Part shown: one piece after another, positions 6,156 through 12,007 of the stretch
How the letters are laid out: the number at the start of each line of letters is the position of its first letter
Numbering within the stretch: position 1 is the stretch's first letter
Assembly (NCBI GenBank): GCA_964609775.1
Contig: CAZSSJ010000022.1
Coordinates: 1 to 13,210 of the forward strand
Direction: 5' to 3'
Source: CAZNUP01 sp964609775
Lineage (GTDB): Bacteria; Patescibacteriota; Microgenomatia; JAMCZE01
DNA length: 13,210 nucleotides
Position numbers and translations under genes: made by a program
Notes under the pieces: generated by a model
The model's input: the letters and a program-made list of their open reading frames with translations, nothing else
The model's database searches: none
What the model was told of the DNA's origin: nothing

Positions 6156-6740
6156 ATGAAGAAGTCGAGTCTTTTTTTGATCGGCGGGTTTTCGGTTTTA
6201 GTGGTTTTGGCGCTGGTTTTGGTGGCCGCAGTGATGCGGGTGGGAAACCCGGCCGATTTTTTTCTCCGGCCACAGGCGGCGGTGTCGTGCGGTCGGAGCA
6301 GTCCGGCGGAAGTGTGGAATTGCTATCAGAAGGGGATTGACGGAGCGGGGCGGGGAAATTGTTCGTGGTGCTGGGCACAATACACGGGTGGAGGGACAGG
6401 AGGAACCGGGGGTGGGAGCTGTTACGACAACTGTTTTGCCAAGACGGGGAACGGGTCAGGGTGTCAGGTGGTCTGCGCCAGTGCTTCGTCGTGTTTCAAT
6501 CAGTGTGTGAGTGATGGAGTGGAAGCAAAGTCGTGTATTGTGCCGTGCGTGAACGGGACGTATCAAAGCCAGACAAATAGTCAGACGAATCAGAATGTGG
6601 CAGGGGCGAAGTGTCAGGGAAACGTTGATGCGCCGGCGAAGTGTTTTGACTGCAAGAAAGATGCCGGAACGAGCAGTGAGGTGAATATTTTAGATTTTGC
6701 CTGCCTAGCTAAGTATTACGGAAAGAACGTGGGGCTCTAA
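6156..6740 (+). CDS. Cys-rich exported protein with degenerate dockerin end
   Basis: A 194-aa surface protein: N-terminal membrane helix (7-28), then a Cys-rich region (45-131) and a dockerin-like end (163-190). The Cys-rich part has two blocks shared with the next gene: SCGRSSPAEVWNCYQ...NCSWCW (44-73) and CYDNCFAKTGNGSGC (89-103) with following CxxxC pairs. A Gly/Thr linker (78-87) separates them. The end has EVNILDFACLAKYYG, like the second half of a dockerin EF-hand, but four extra residues (GTSS) after DCKKDA break the calcium loop. There are 16 Cys in total. It follows the LPQTG gene by 6 nt with no Shine-Dalgarno. I recognise no name for the Cys-rich module. Binding to the adjacent cohesins is inferred. 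Confidence 0.7.
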   Translation: MKKSSLFLIGGFSVLVVLALVLVAAVMRVGNPADFFLRPQAAVSCGRSSPAEVWNCYQKGIDGAGRGNCSWCWAQYTGGGTGGTGGGSCYDNCFAKTGNGSGCQVVCASASSCFNQCVSDGVEAKSCIVPCVNGTYQSQTNSQTNQNVAGAKCQGNVDAPAKCFDCKKDAGTSSEVNILDFACLAKYYGKNVGL

Positions 6741-6748
6741 AATTAATT

Positions 6749-8242
6749 ATGGATGATTCGTATTTTCGAAGAAGTGATCAGAGGAGAAATTACTTTCTCA
6801 TGGGAGGTTTGGGGGTTTTGGTTGTTCTTATGGCAGTTTTGGGGTTGACAGTGGTTCGAGTCGGCCAGTCTGAACCAACGATTAGTTTTCCTCAGGCGGA
6901 ATCGTGTCAAGCGGCACCTTCATGTTGCGGTGATATGGCCACAAAGGGTTATGATGGTTGTTCTTCCTGGCCAGACCGAGGTTGGTGTACACCGCAACAA
7001 TGTCAGGCGGCCAGCGGGGTGGGGACGAACAATTGTTCTAAGGGGAATAGGTGCAGTATTTCAAAAAAGGGATGCAGCGGACTGAATAATGAACCTGATC
7101 CCAGCAAGTGTTCCGAGGAAGATGGGGAATGTGAGCCGGTTGTTGGCCCGGGGGATTGTCAGTGTGGAGCTCTCAATAAGCAGTACTGTTCTGGGGGGTC
7201 TGGGGGAACGGGTGGTACCGGAGGGACGGGAGGAACCGGCGCCGGAGGTAGTGGGGGAACGAATTACACGGCGGCGCAGTCGTGCAATGCGAGTAGTCCG
7301 GGACAAGTTTGGCCTTGTTATCAGTATGGAATTAACGGAGTTGGGAAAGGGAATTGCGCGTATTGTTGGTCAAAATATGGTACAGGTACGGGGACAGGAA
7401 CGGGAACGGGAACAGGAACGAGCGGAGCGTGCTATGACAGTTGTTTTGCGAAGACAGGGAACGGGTCGGGGTGCACGTATGTGTGTGCGAATAATGCCAG
7501 CTGCTGGAACGGGTGTGCCAGTTCCGGGACAGCGTGTCTGGGGCAATGTCTCTCCGGCGGGCAGGCTACAACGCACTTGGAGTGTAAAGCAGTGGCTGAC
7601 GGGGTGACGGGGGCGAAGCTTAATGATGATGATCCGGCAATTAAATATTCCGGTCCCTGGGGTTATCAAAGTGGCGGGGGAGGAACGGGTGTTGCTTATA
7701 GAGGAGATTACCATTATGTTCCGGCGCCACTTTCCGGTGATACGGTTTCGAAAAATTTAGGGGGGGTGGCGGAGGTCGCATTTACCGGAAGCAAGATTTC
7801 AGTGGGACTTCTGGGATGGGTGAACCGGGGTAATGCGGAGGTGTTTATTGACGGGGTGAAGGTAGGGAGTGTTGACGGGTATACTGGTCAGGTGCAGCTT
7901 GTGAAGTGGAATTCGCAGACTTTGGCATGCGGGACACATACACTTAAGATTACTCAGTCGGACACTGCCGGGAAGAATGGAGGCAGGATTGTGGCTTTGG
8001 ACTATGTGGAATATTCAGGTTGCGGATCTTCGGGATTTGTTTGTGCGAAAGTTGCGGGAAGCGGAGGTAATCAGAATGGGTGCACGGCAGCCGGACAGTC
8101 ATGCAGCCTTGGGCCGTCAGAAGTGGATACGTGTTGGGGAAATGGTGGGGGGAACGGGCGGTGCTATGACTGCAATGCTGACAGTGTGGTGAACATTCTG
8201 GATTTTGCCTGCTTTGCCAAACGCTGGCTTAACAGGATTTAG
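6749..8242 (+). CDS. Large Cys-rich protein with sugar-binding-like and dockerin-like domains
   Basis: A 497-aa paralogue of the preceding protein, with extra modules. Order: membrane helix (15-37); Cys-rich region unique to this copy (53-147, 14 Cys); Gly/Thr linker (148-172); shared Cys-rich blocks, SCNASSPGQVWPCYQ (178-192) and CYDSCFAKTGNGSGC (228-242), separated by a (Gly-Thr)7 linker; a galactose-binding-like beta-sandwich (about 315-422) with GNAEVFIDGVKVGSVDGYTG, CGTHTLKIT and RIVALDYVEY; another Cys segment; and a terminal dockerin-like half, DCNADSVVNILDFACFAKRW (474-493). Here the EF-hand loop keeps Asp/Asn at positions 1, 3, 5, 9 and 12, so it should bind calcium. About 36 Cys imply many disulfides. 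Only one dockerin half is visible, where classical dockerins have two. Carbohydrate binding is inferred from fold resemblance. Confidence 0.75.
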   Translation: MDDSYFRRSDQRRNYFLMGGLGVLVVLMAVLGLTVVRVGQSEPTISFPQAESCQAAPSCCGDMATKGYDGCSSWPDRGWCTPQQCQAASGVGTNNCSKGNRCSISKKGCSGLNNEPDPSKCSEEDGECEPVVGPGDCQCGALNKQYCSGGSGGTGGTGGTGGTGAGGSGGTNYTAAQSCNASSPGQVWPCYQYGINGVGKGNCAYCWSKYGTGTGTGTGTGTGTSGACYDSCFAKTGNGSGCTYVCANNASCWNGCASSGTACLGQCLSGGQATTHLECKAVADGVTGAKLNDDDPAIKYSGPWGYQSGGGGTGVAYRGDYHYVPAPLSGDTVSKNLGGVAEVAFTGSKISVGLLGWVNRGNAEVFIDGVKVGSVDGYTGQVQLVKWNSQTLACGTHTLKITQSDTAGKNGGRIVALDYVEYSGCGSSGFVCAKVAGSGGNQNGCTAAGQSCSLGPSEVDTCWGNGGGNGRCYDCNADSVVNILDFACFAKRWLNRI

Positions 8243-8247
8243 TTTTT

Positions 8248-8715
8248 GTGAGCGGAGAGTTAGAAAACTTCCTCGGACCGGAACTTGTGAGCCTTTATCG
8301 AGACGGAGAGAGACTATTAGTGTCGGCCTCGGGCGGATTTAGTGATTACTCGTTTGTGGTTTTCCCGTTTGCAAAAGTTTATGAGGGCTTTTTGAAAAAG
8401 TTTTTTTTCAAAATTGGGGCGATCTCGGAACAGCAGTATGCGAATGAGCGGTGGAGGGTGGGGAGAGCGCTGAATCCTCAACTGGAGAAAGATCTCCGGC
8501 ATGAGGAGTCGGTGTATGACCGGATGGTCGAACATTGTCAGACGCCCGAAGAGGGAATCAGATTGGCGGATCTGTTATGGAATGCCTGGAAGCGGGGAAG
8601 AAACCAGGTGTTTCACTTTTTTCCGGGGCGGTCGAAGGCGCTGACTTTTGCGGAAGCGCAGGATATTGTTCAGGAGATTGAGAGGGCGATGGAGAGGGCG
8701 ATGGAGACAGATTAA
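8248..8715 (+). CDS. HEPN-like protein, possible RNase
   Basis: A 155-aa soluble helical protein. The motif RNQVFH (R118-H123) in GRGRNQVFHFFPG fits the R-x4-6-H signature of HEPN ribonucleases, with the common Asn after Arg. The helix DYSFVVFPFAKVYEGFLKK (33-51) resembles the first helix of the HEPN domain in RNase LS/RnlA-type proteins. It is alone: no MNT nucleotidyltransferase or antitoxin gene adjoins it. It starts with GTG 5 nt after the dockerin gene stop, without a Shine-Dalgarno, so probably shares that transcript. The gene is certain as an ORF; the HEPN call rests on one motif and recollection of similar sequences, and RNase activity is not shown. Confidence 0.6.
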   Translation: MSGELENFLGPELVSLYRDGERLLVSASGGFSDYSFVVFPFAKVYEGFLKKFFFKIGAISEQQYANERWRVGRALNPQLEKDLRHEESVYDRMVEHCQTPEEGIRLADLLWNAWKRGRNQVFHFFPGRSKALTFAEAQDIVQEIERAMERAMETD

Positions 8716-8718
8716 GAC

Positions 8719-8747
8719 TTGTTTTGGGAAAGGATTTTGGAGATAAT
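8719..8747 (+). promoter_or_regulatory. Promoter for trxA
   Basis: TTGTTT (8719-8724, 3/6), a 17-nt spacer and GATAAT (8742-8747, 5/6). ATG 8755 starts 8 nt after the hexamer, the same distance as at the ligase and cohesin 1 genes. This decides against the upstream TTG 8719 and ATG 8746, which lie within the promoter. Confidence 0.5.
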
Positions 8748-8754
8748 GGTGGGG

Positions 8755-9078
8755 ATGAAAATTGTTTTGACGGATGCTAATTTTGGGGAAGAACTTCAGA
8801 AATCGACAGGGCCAGTTTTGGTGGATTTTTATGCTGACTGGTGCGGGCCGTGCAAATTAATCGCGCCGCTGTTGGACGAAGTTGCCTCGGAAATGGAGGG
8901 AAAGTTGGCGATTGGAAAATTGGATGTGGATGCAAATTCGAAGACGGCAATGAAGTTTGGAGTGATGTCGATTCCGACGATGATCATTTTTAAGAATGGG
9001 ACAGAGGTGAAGAGGATGGTCGGGTATCAGGATAAGGCCACTTTGGTCAAAAATATTAACGAGGCTGTCTCTGGTTAA
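8755..9078 (+). CDS. trxA: Thioredoxin
   Basis: Cytoplasmic disulfide reductase of 107 aa, the normal family size. VLVDFYADWCGPCKLIAP (21-38) has the canonical WCGPC active site (Cys30/Cys33), and SIPTMIIFKNG (72-82) has the cis-Pro74. No signal peptide. Start chosen at ATG 8755 because it matches normal thioredoxin N-termini (MKIVLTDANF) and sits just after a -10-like box. Its reductase lies 158 nt downstream, beyond a 7-bp repeat block. Cytoplasmic dithiol relay and electron supply for reductive enzymes is the expected role. Confidence 0.95.
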   Translation: MKIVLTDANFGEELQKSTGPVLVDFYADWCGPCKLIAPLLDEVASEMEGKLAIGKLDVDANSKTAMKFGVMSIPTMIIFKNGTEVKRMVGYQDKATLVKNINEAVSG

Positions 9079-9236
9079 ATCCGAAGCACGAAATCCGAAA
9101 ATCGAAACAATCTCCAAATTCAAATTTTCTAAGTTCAAAACAATTTGGCTTCTTTTGAATGATTTGGATTTGGAATTTTGGATTTGTTTCGGATTTCGAG
9201 ATTTGAGTTTCGAGTTTTGAGTTTCGGATTTGTTTT
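9079..9236 (+). repeat. AT-rich 7-bp repeat block with inverted arms
   Basis: The whole trxA-trxB gap is built of about 22 degenerate heptamers, such as GAAATCC, GAAAATC, GAAACAA on the left and GATTTGT, TTCGGAT, TTCGAGA, TTTGAGT on the right. The left half is A/C-rich and the right half T/G-rich, so the arms pair: CGAAATCCGAAA (9089-9100) is exactly complementary to TTTCGGATTTCG (9187-9198). A central small hairpin pairs TTCAAAA (9134-9140) with TTTTGAA (9153-9159). The block abuts the trxB ATG exactly. No gene or convincing promoter was seen in it. Confidence 0.85.
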
Positions 9237-10208
9237 ATGAATTATGACGTCATAATTATTGGTTCGGGGCCGGCGGGACTGACGGCGGCAATTTATGCTT
9301 CAAGGGACAATTTAAAAACGCTTGTTGTGGGAGGGGCTAAGTGGGGCGGTCAGTTAATGCTGACGACCCAGGTGGAAAATTATCCGGGTTTTCCGGAAGG
9401 GCTTTTGGGGCCGGATCTCATGGAGCGGATGAAGAAGCAAGCGGAGAGGTTTGGAACGGAAGTGAGGTTGGAAGATGTGACGAGGGTGGATTTTGGAAAA
9501 CACCCCTTTACGGTTTGGGGAAATCAGGAGACTCAGGGGTATCAGGGGGGGGCGGTGATTGTGGCGGCGGGGGCGGATACGGTCTGGCTAGGGTTGCCCA
9601 ATGAGCAACGGCTTATTGGAAGAGGAGTGTCGTCGTGCGCCCCGTGTGACGCCTTCTTTTTTAAAGACAAAAAAGTGGTGGTGGTGGGCGGAGGAGACAC
9701 GGCGATGGAAGAAGCGCAAACCTTGGCAAAATTTGCCAGCGAGGTGACGATTGTGCATCGCAGAGATTCTTTTCGGGCAAGCAAAATCATGCAGGATCGA
9801 GCACTTTCTTTACCCAATGTTAAGGTTTACTGGAATTCTGCGGTAATTGATGTGTTGGGAGAGAATCACGTCACGGGAGTCAAACTCCGGAGGACGGTCG
9901 GGGAGGTCGGGGAAGTCAGGGAGTTGGCGATTGATGGAGTGTTTGTGGCGATCGGACACTCACCAAACACGAAAATTTTTGAAGGACAACTGGAGTTGGA
10001 TGAGAAAGGATATGTGAAGAAGTTTCAGGGAAATCAGGGAGATCGGGGAGATCAGGGAAAGTCAGGATTCCAGACGATGACGAGTGTGGCGGGAGTGTTT
10101 GTGGCGGGGGATGTGCATGATTATCATTTTCGGCAGGCAATCACGGCAGCCGGATTTGGCTGTATGGCTGCCATGGAAACGTCACGGTGGTTGACAGAAA
10201 AGAGTTAG
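9237..10208 (+). CDS. trxB: Thioredoxin reductase (NADPH type)
   Basis: Reduces thioredoxin with NADPH through FAD and a Cys pair. IIIGSGPAGLTAAIYASR (6-23) is the FAD dinucleotide fold. SCAPCDAF (133-140) is the redox site, Cys134/Cys137, with Pro where CATC is more usual. VVVVGGGDTAMEEA (147-160) and HRRDSFRAS (174-182) form the NADPH site, the HRR being typical of NADPH preference. GVFVAGDVHD (286-295) is the second FAD motif. At 323 aa it is slightly long; three stretches made of 9-bp DNA repeats explain this (about 95-104, 220-229, 264-276). The ATG abuts a 7-bp repeat block; no Shine-Dalgarno. It pairs functionally with trxA upstream. Confidence 0.94.
   Translation: MNYDVIIIGSGPAGLTAAIYASRDNLKTLVVGGAKWGGQLMLTTQVENYPGFPEGLLGPDLMERMKKQAERFGTEVRLEDVTRVDFGKHPFTVWGNQETQGYQGGAVIVAAGADTVWLGLPNEQRLIGRGVSSCAPCDAFFFKDKKVVVVGGGDTAMEEAQTLAKFASEVTIVHRRDSFRASKIMQDRALSLPNVKVYWNSAVIDVLGENHVTGVKLRRTVGEVGEVRELAIDGVFVAIGHSPNTKIFEGQLELDEKGYVKKFQGNQGDRGDQGKSGFQTMTSVAGVFVAGDVHDYHFRQAITAAGFGCMAAMETSRWLTEKS
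9521..9547 (+). repeat. 9-bp tandem repeat inside trxB, tract 1
   Basis: Units AAATCAGGA, GACTCAGGG, GTATCAGGG. Encodes NQETQGYQG (96-104) in the AAT-CAG phase, inserted before the AVIVAAGA strand. Confidence 0.75.
9895..9921 (+). repeat. 9-bp tandem repeat inside trxB, tract 2
   Basis: Units CGGTCGGGG, AGGTCGGGG, AAGTCAGGG. Encodes VGEVGEVRE in the GTC-AGG-GAG phase, a different phase from tracts 1 and 3 of the same gene. Confidence 0.7.
10022..10066 (+). repeat. 9-bp tandem repeat inside trxB, tract 3
   Basis: Five units: GTTTCAGGG, AAATCAGGG, AGATCGGGG, AGATCAGGG, AAAGTCAGG. Encodes GNQGDRGDQGKSG (265-277), between DEKGYVKKF and the second FAD motif. Confidence 0.85.
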
Positions 10209-10211
10209 TTG

Positions 10212-10240
10212 TTGACAGAAAAAGTTATTTGTGGCACGAT
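10212..10240 (+). promoter_or_regulatory. Promoter for dsbA-like gene
   Basis: A perfect TTGACA (10212-10217), a 17-nt spacer and CACGAT (10235-10240, 3/6) with a TG dinucleotide at 10232-10233 as an extended -10. ATG 10251 begins 11 nt after the hexamer. A direct repeat, TTGACAGAAAA, occurs at 10191 and 10212. Confidence 0.45.
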
Positions 10241-10250
10241 TGGGGACGTC

Positions 10251-10988
10251 ATGAGAAGCAATCCTGTAGTTCAAGTTTTGGGGGCAATCGCGATTTTCGT
10301 GGTGGGGGCGACGATGGGGACACTTTATACTAAAGTGACCTTTTTGGAGCAACAGGTTAAGAGCGGCACGGTGGCCGGAGTCCAGACTAATAATCAGCAG
10401 CCGGCAGGAGGAAATGATGTTCAGGCCCCGCCGACACCAACGACAGAGGATGTTAAGGTGACGGAAAATGATCCGGTCAAGGGCGATCCGAAAGCGAAGT
10501 TAACTATTGTCGAATTTGCTGATTATCAATGCCCGTTCTGTGAGAGATTCTTTACCCAGGCGTACCCCCAGATTCAAAAGGAATATGTCGACACAGGCAA
10601 GGCGAAGTTTGTTTACAAAAACCTGGCGTTTTTGGGTAAGGAGTCGACGGATGCGGCAAACGCGGCTCTGTGCGCCAAGGAACAAAATAAATTTTGGGAG
10701 TATCATGACTATTTGTTCACTCACCAAAACGGGGAAAATCGGGGAGCATTTTCCGGGGATAATTTGAAGAAGTTTGCCTCCGAAGTGGGGTTGAATACGA
10801 CAGCTTTTAATGCTTGCTTGGATGCCCAGAGATATAGTGCTCAGGTGGAAGCAGATAATGCAGAGGCAAGCAGAAATGGGTTTAACAGCACACCCTCGGT
10901 GGCAGTGGGAAAGACGGCCATAATCGGCGCTCAACCATATGCTCAGTTTAAGACCGCGATTGAGGCGGAACTGGCGAAAGCTAAGTAG
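10251..10988 (+). CDS. Membrane-anchored DsbA-like thiol oxidoreductase
   Basis: A 245-aa extracytoplasmic protein. Residues 7-26 are the membrane anchor; 38-75 a Pro/Thr/Gln-rich linker; 83-245 a DsbA-type thioredoxin fold with inserted helices. VEFADYQCPFCERF (87-100) has the CPFC active site (Cys94/Cys97), and STPSVAVG (213-220) has the cis-Pro215. A second Cys pair (C141, C189) may form a structural disulfide. ATG 10251 is preferred over the in-frame TTG 10209, which overlaps the -35 box. It likely forms disulfides in exported proteins, as BdbD/DsbA proteins do; the nearby Cys-rich dockerin proteins are natural candidates (inference). No DsbB or VKOR partner is in the window. Confidence 0.88.
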   Translation: MRSNPVVQVLGAIAIFVVGATMGTLYTKVTFLEQQVKSGTVAGVQTNNQQPAGGNDVQAPPTPTTEDVKVTENDPVKGDPKAKLTIVEFADYQCPFCERFFTQAYPQIQKEYVDTGKAKFVYKNLAFLGKESTDAANAALCAKEQNKFWEYHDYLFTHQNGENRGAFSGDNLKKFASEVGLNTTAFNACLDAQRYSAQVEADNAEASRNGFNSTPSVAVGKTAIIGAQPYAQFKTAIEAELAKAK

Positions 10989-10997
10989 TGTTTCTCC

Positions 10998-11990
10998 ATG
11001 ACATTTGTCTCCTGGGTCATGTCCCTTTTAAGAAGAAGGCCGTTTTTTATCGTGGGAGTGATGATCCTTGTGGTTTTGGGCGGATATTATTGGCTGGGGT
11101 TTTATGGGAAGGGGGCAAAGGAGCAGAGAGAGGTTGGGAAGGTTGAGGTGACGAGGCCGACGATTGGGAATGGCGAGCTGGTGTTGCCAAAAGTCGGGGC
11201 GGCGTCGGGGTCGCTTTCGGACGGGAAGATTGGTGTTCTGTCGGCGAATTTGTTTGGAGTTTTTGACCCTTCGGCGGGCTCCCTTCGGTCAGACTCAGGG
11301 CAGGCAGGGCAAGTTCCGTCGGCGGGCTTGACGCCGAAGTTGGTTGGAATCAGGATCTTGGGGGAAATTGAGAATCGGGCGTCGGGGAAAATTGACGGCT
11401 TGTCGCCGGTGGTGCGATTTTTAGACCAGGAGGGGAAAGTGATGGGTCAGAAAGTTGGTAGGTTGACGCCGGGGTTTGGTTTCTTAGGTTTTATGCCGCA
11501 GGAGAAAACGGTTTATGACGTGATGGTGGAGGATCCATTGCAAGCAGATAAGTTGGAAATTATCATTAACAGTGCCCCGGGTGAGGGAGGGAAGTTTGAG
11601 CCGCTGAAAGTGGCTGGGAGAAACATTGAGGTGAAAACGGCGCGTTATCAAGGTGGCCAGGACGCAAGTGCTTCGGGGGGGCCTGTAGGTTCGGAAGGAG
11701 AAATGACGGAAGCGACTCCTCCAGAGATTGAATATTACACGGTGAGTGGCCAAGCGGAGAATGGTCTGGTTGACGCCGTCACGGAGATTACGGTCTATGC
11801 GTGGGTGAAAGGTGCTGGGGGCGAAGTTTTTTCTTTCGGGAGGCAGGATTTTGGGAGTGATTTGGTTAATCCCGGAGAAAAGGTCGATTTTCGAATTAAT
11901 TTGGTGCCCTTTAAAGCGGATGAGATTTATGATTCTTACGCTGTGGCGGTGTGGGGGAGGAGGTATAAATTATTGACGGGGAGGGGATGA
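10998..11990 (+). CDS. Membrane-anchored protein with two FxLYD-like domains
   Basis: A 330-aa protein with a short basic cytoplasmic start (RRR at 12-14), a membrane helix (16-36) and a long outer part. Two beta-sandwich-like regions resemble FxLYD domains: ILGEIENRAS...VVRFLDQEGKVMGQK (120-152) and VSGQAENG...ITVYAWVKGAGGEVFSF followed by NPGEKVDFRINL (249-302). A low-complexity linker (91-110) contains a 20-bp DNA repeat. It follows the dsbA-like gene by 9 nt with no Shine-Dalgarno, so probably co-transcribed. No catalytic motif. A surface or adhesion role is possible but not shown. Confidence 0.68.
   Translation: MTFVSWVMSLLRRRPFFIVGVMILVVLGGYYWLGFYGKGAKEQREVGKVEVTRPTIGNGELVLPKVGAASGSLSDGKIGVLSANLFGVFDPSAGSLRSDSGQAGQVPSAGLTPKLVGIRILGEIENRASGKIDGLSPVVRFLDQEGKVMGQKVGRLTPGFGFLGFMPQEKTVYDVMVEDPLQADKLEIIINSAPGEGGKFEPLKVAGRNIEVKTARYQGGQDASASGGPVGSEGEMTEATPPEIEYYTVSGQAENGLVDAVTEITVYAWVKGAGGEVFSFGRQDFGSDLVNPGEKVDFRINLVPFKADEIYDSYAVAVWGRRYKLLTGRG
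11281..11300 (+). repeat. 20-bp dispersed repeat, copy 2
   Basis: CCCTTCGGTCAGACTCAGGG matches the pth copy (4346-4365) at 17 of 20 positions. A half-copy, CCCTTCGGCGGGCTC, lies at 11267-11281. Here it is read as SLRSDSG, a different frame from the pth copy. Confidence 0.65.
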
Positions 11991-12001
11991 GGTGTTAGTC
12001 T
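11973..12001 (+). promoter_or_regulatory. Possible promoter for the DNRLRE gene
   Basis: TTGACG (11973-11978, 5/6), a 17-nt spacer and TAGTCT (11996-12001, 3/6), with an extended TG at 11993-11994. ATG 12008 begins 7 nt after it and ATG 12011 10 nt after it. It lies at the end of the preceding gene. Confidence 0.35.
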
Positions 12002-12007
12002 GAATGT

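Noticed and set aside
7089..7607. A 172-codon frame overlapping the large Cys-rich gene
   Set aside because: Arg/Glu/Gly-rich shadow of the Gly/Thr linkers and Cys blocks in the true frame.
1782..10066. CRISPR array or intein as explanation of the in-gene repeats
   Set aside because: Units are 7-9 bp, contiguous, without spacers, and there are no intein splicing motifs.
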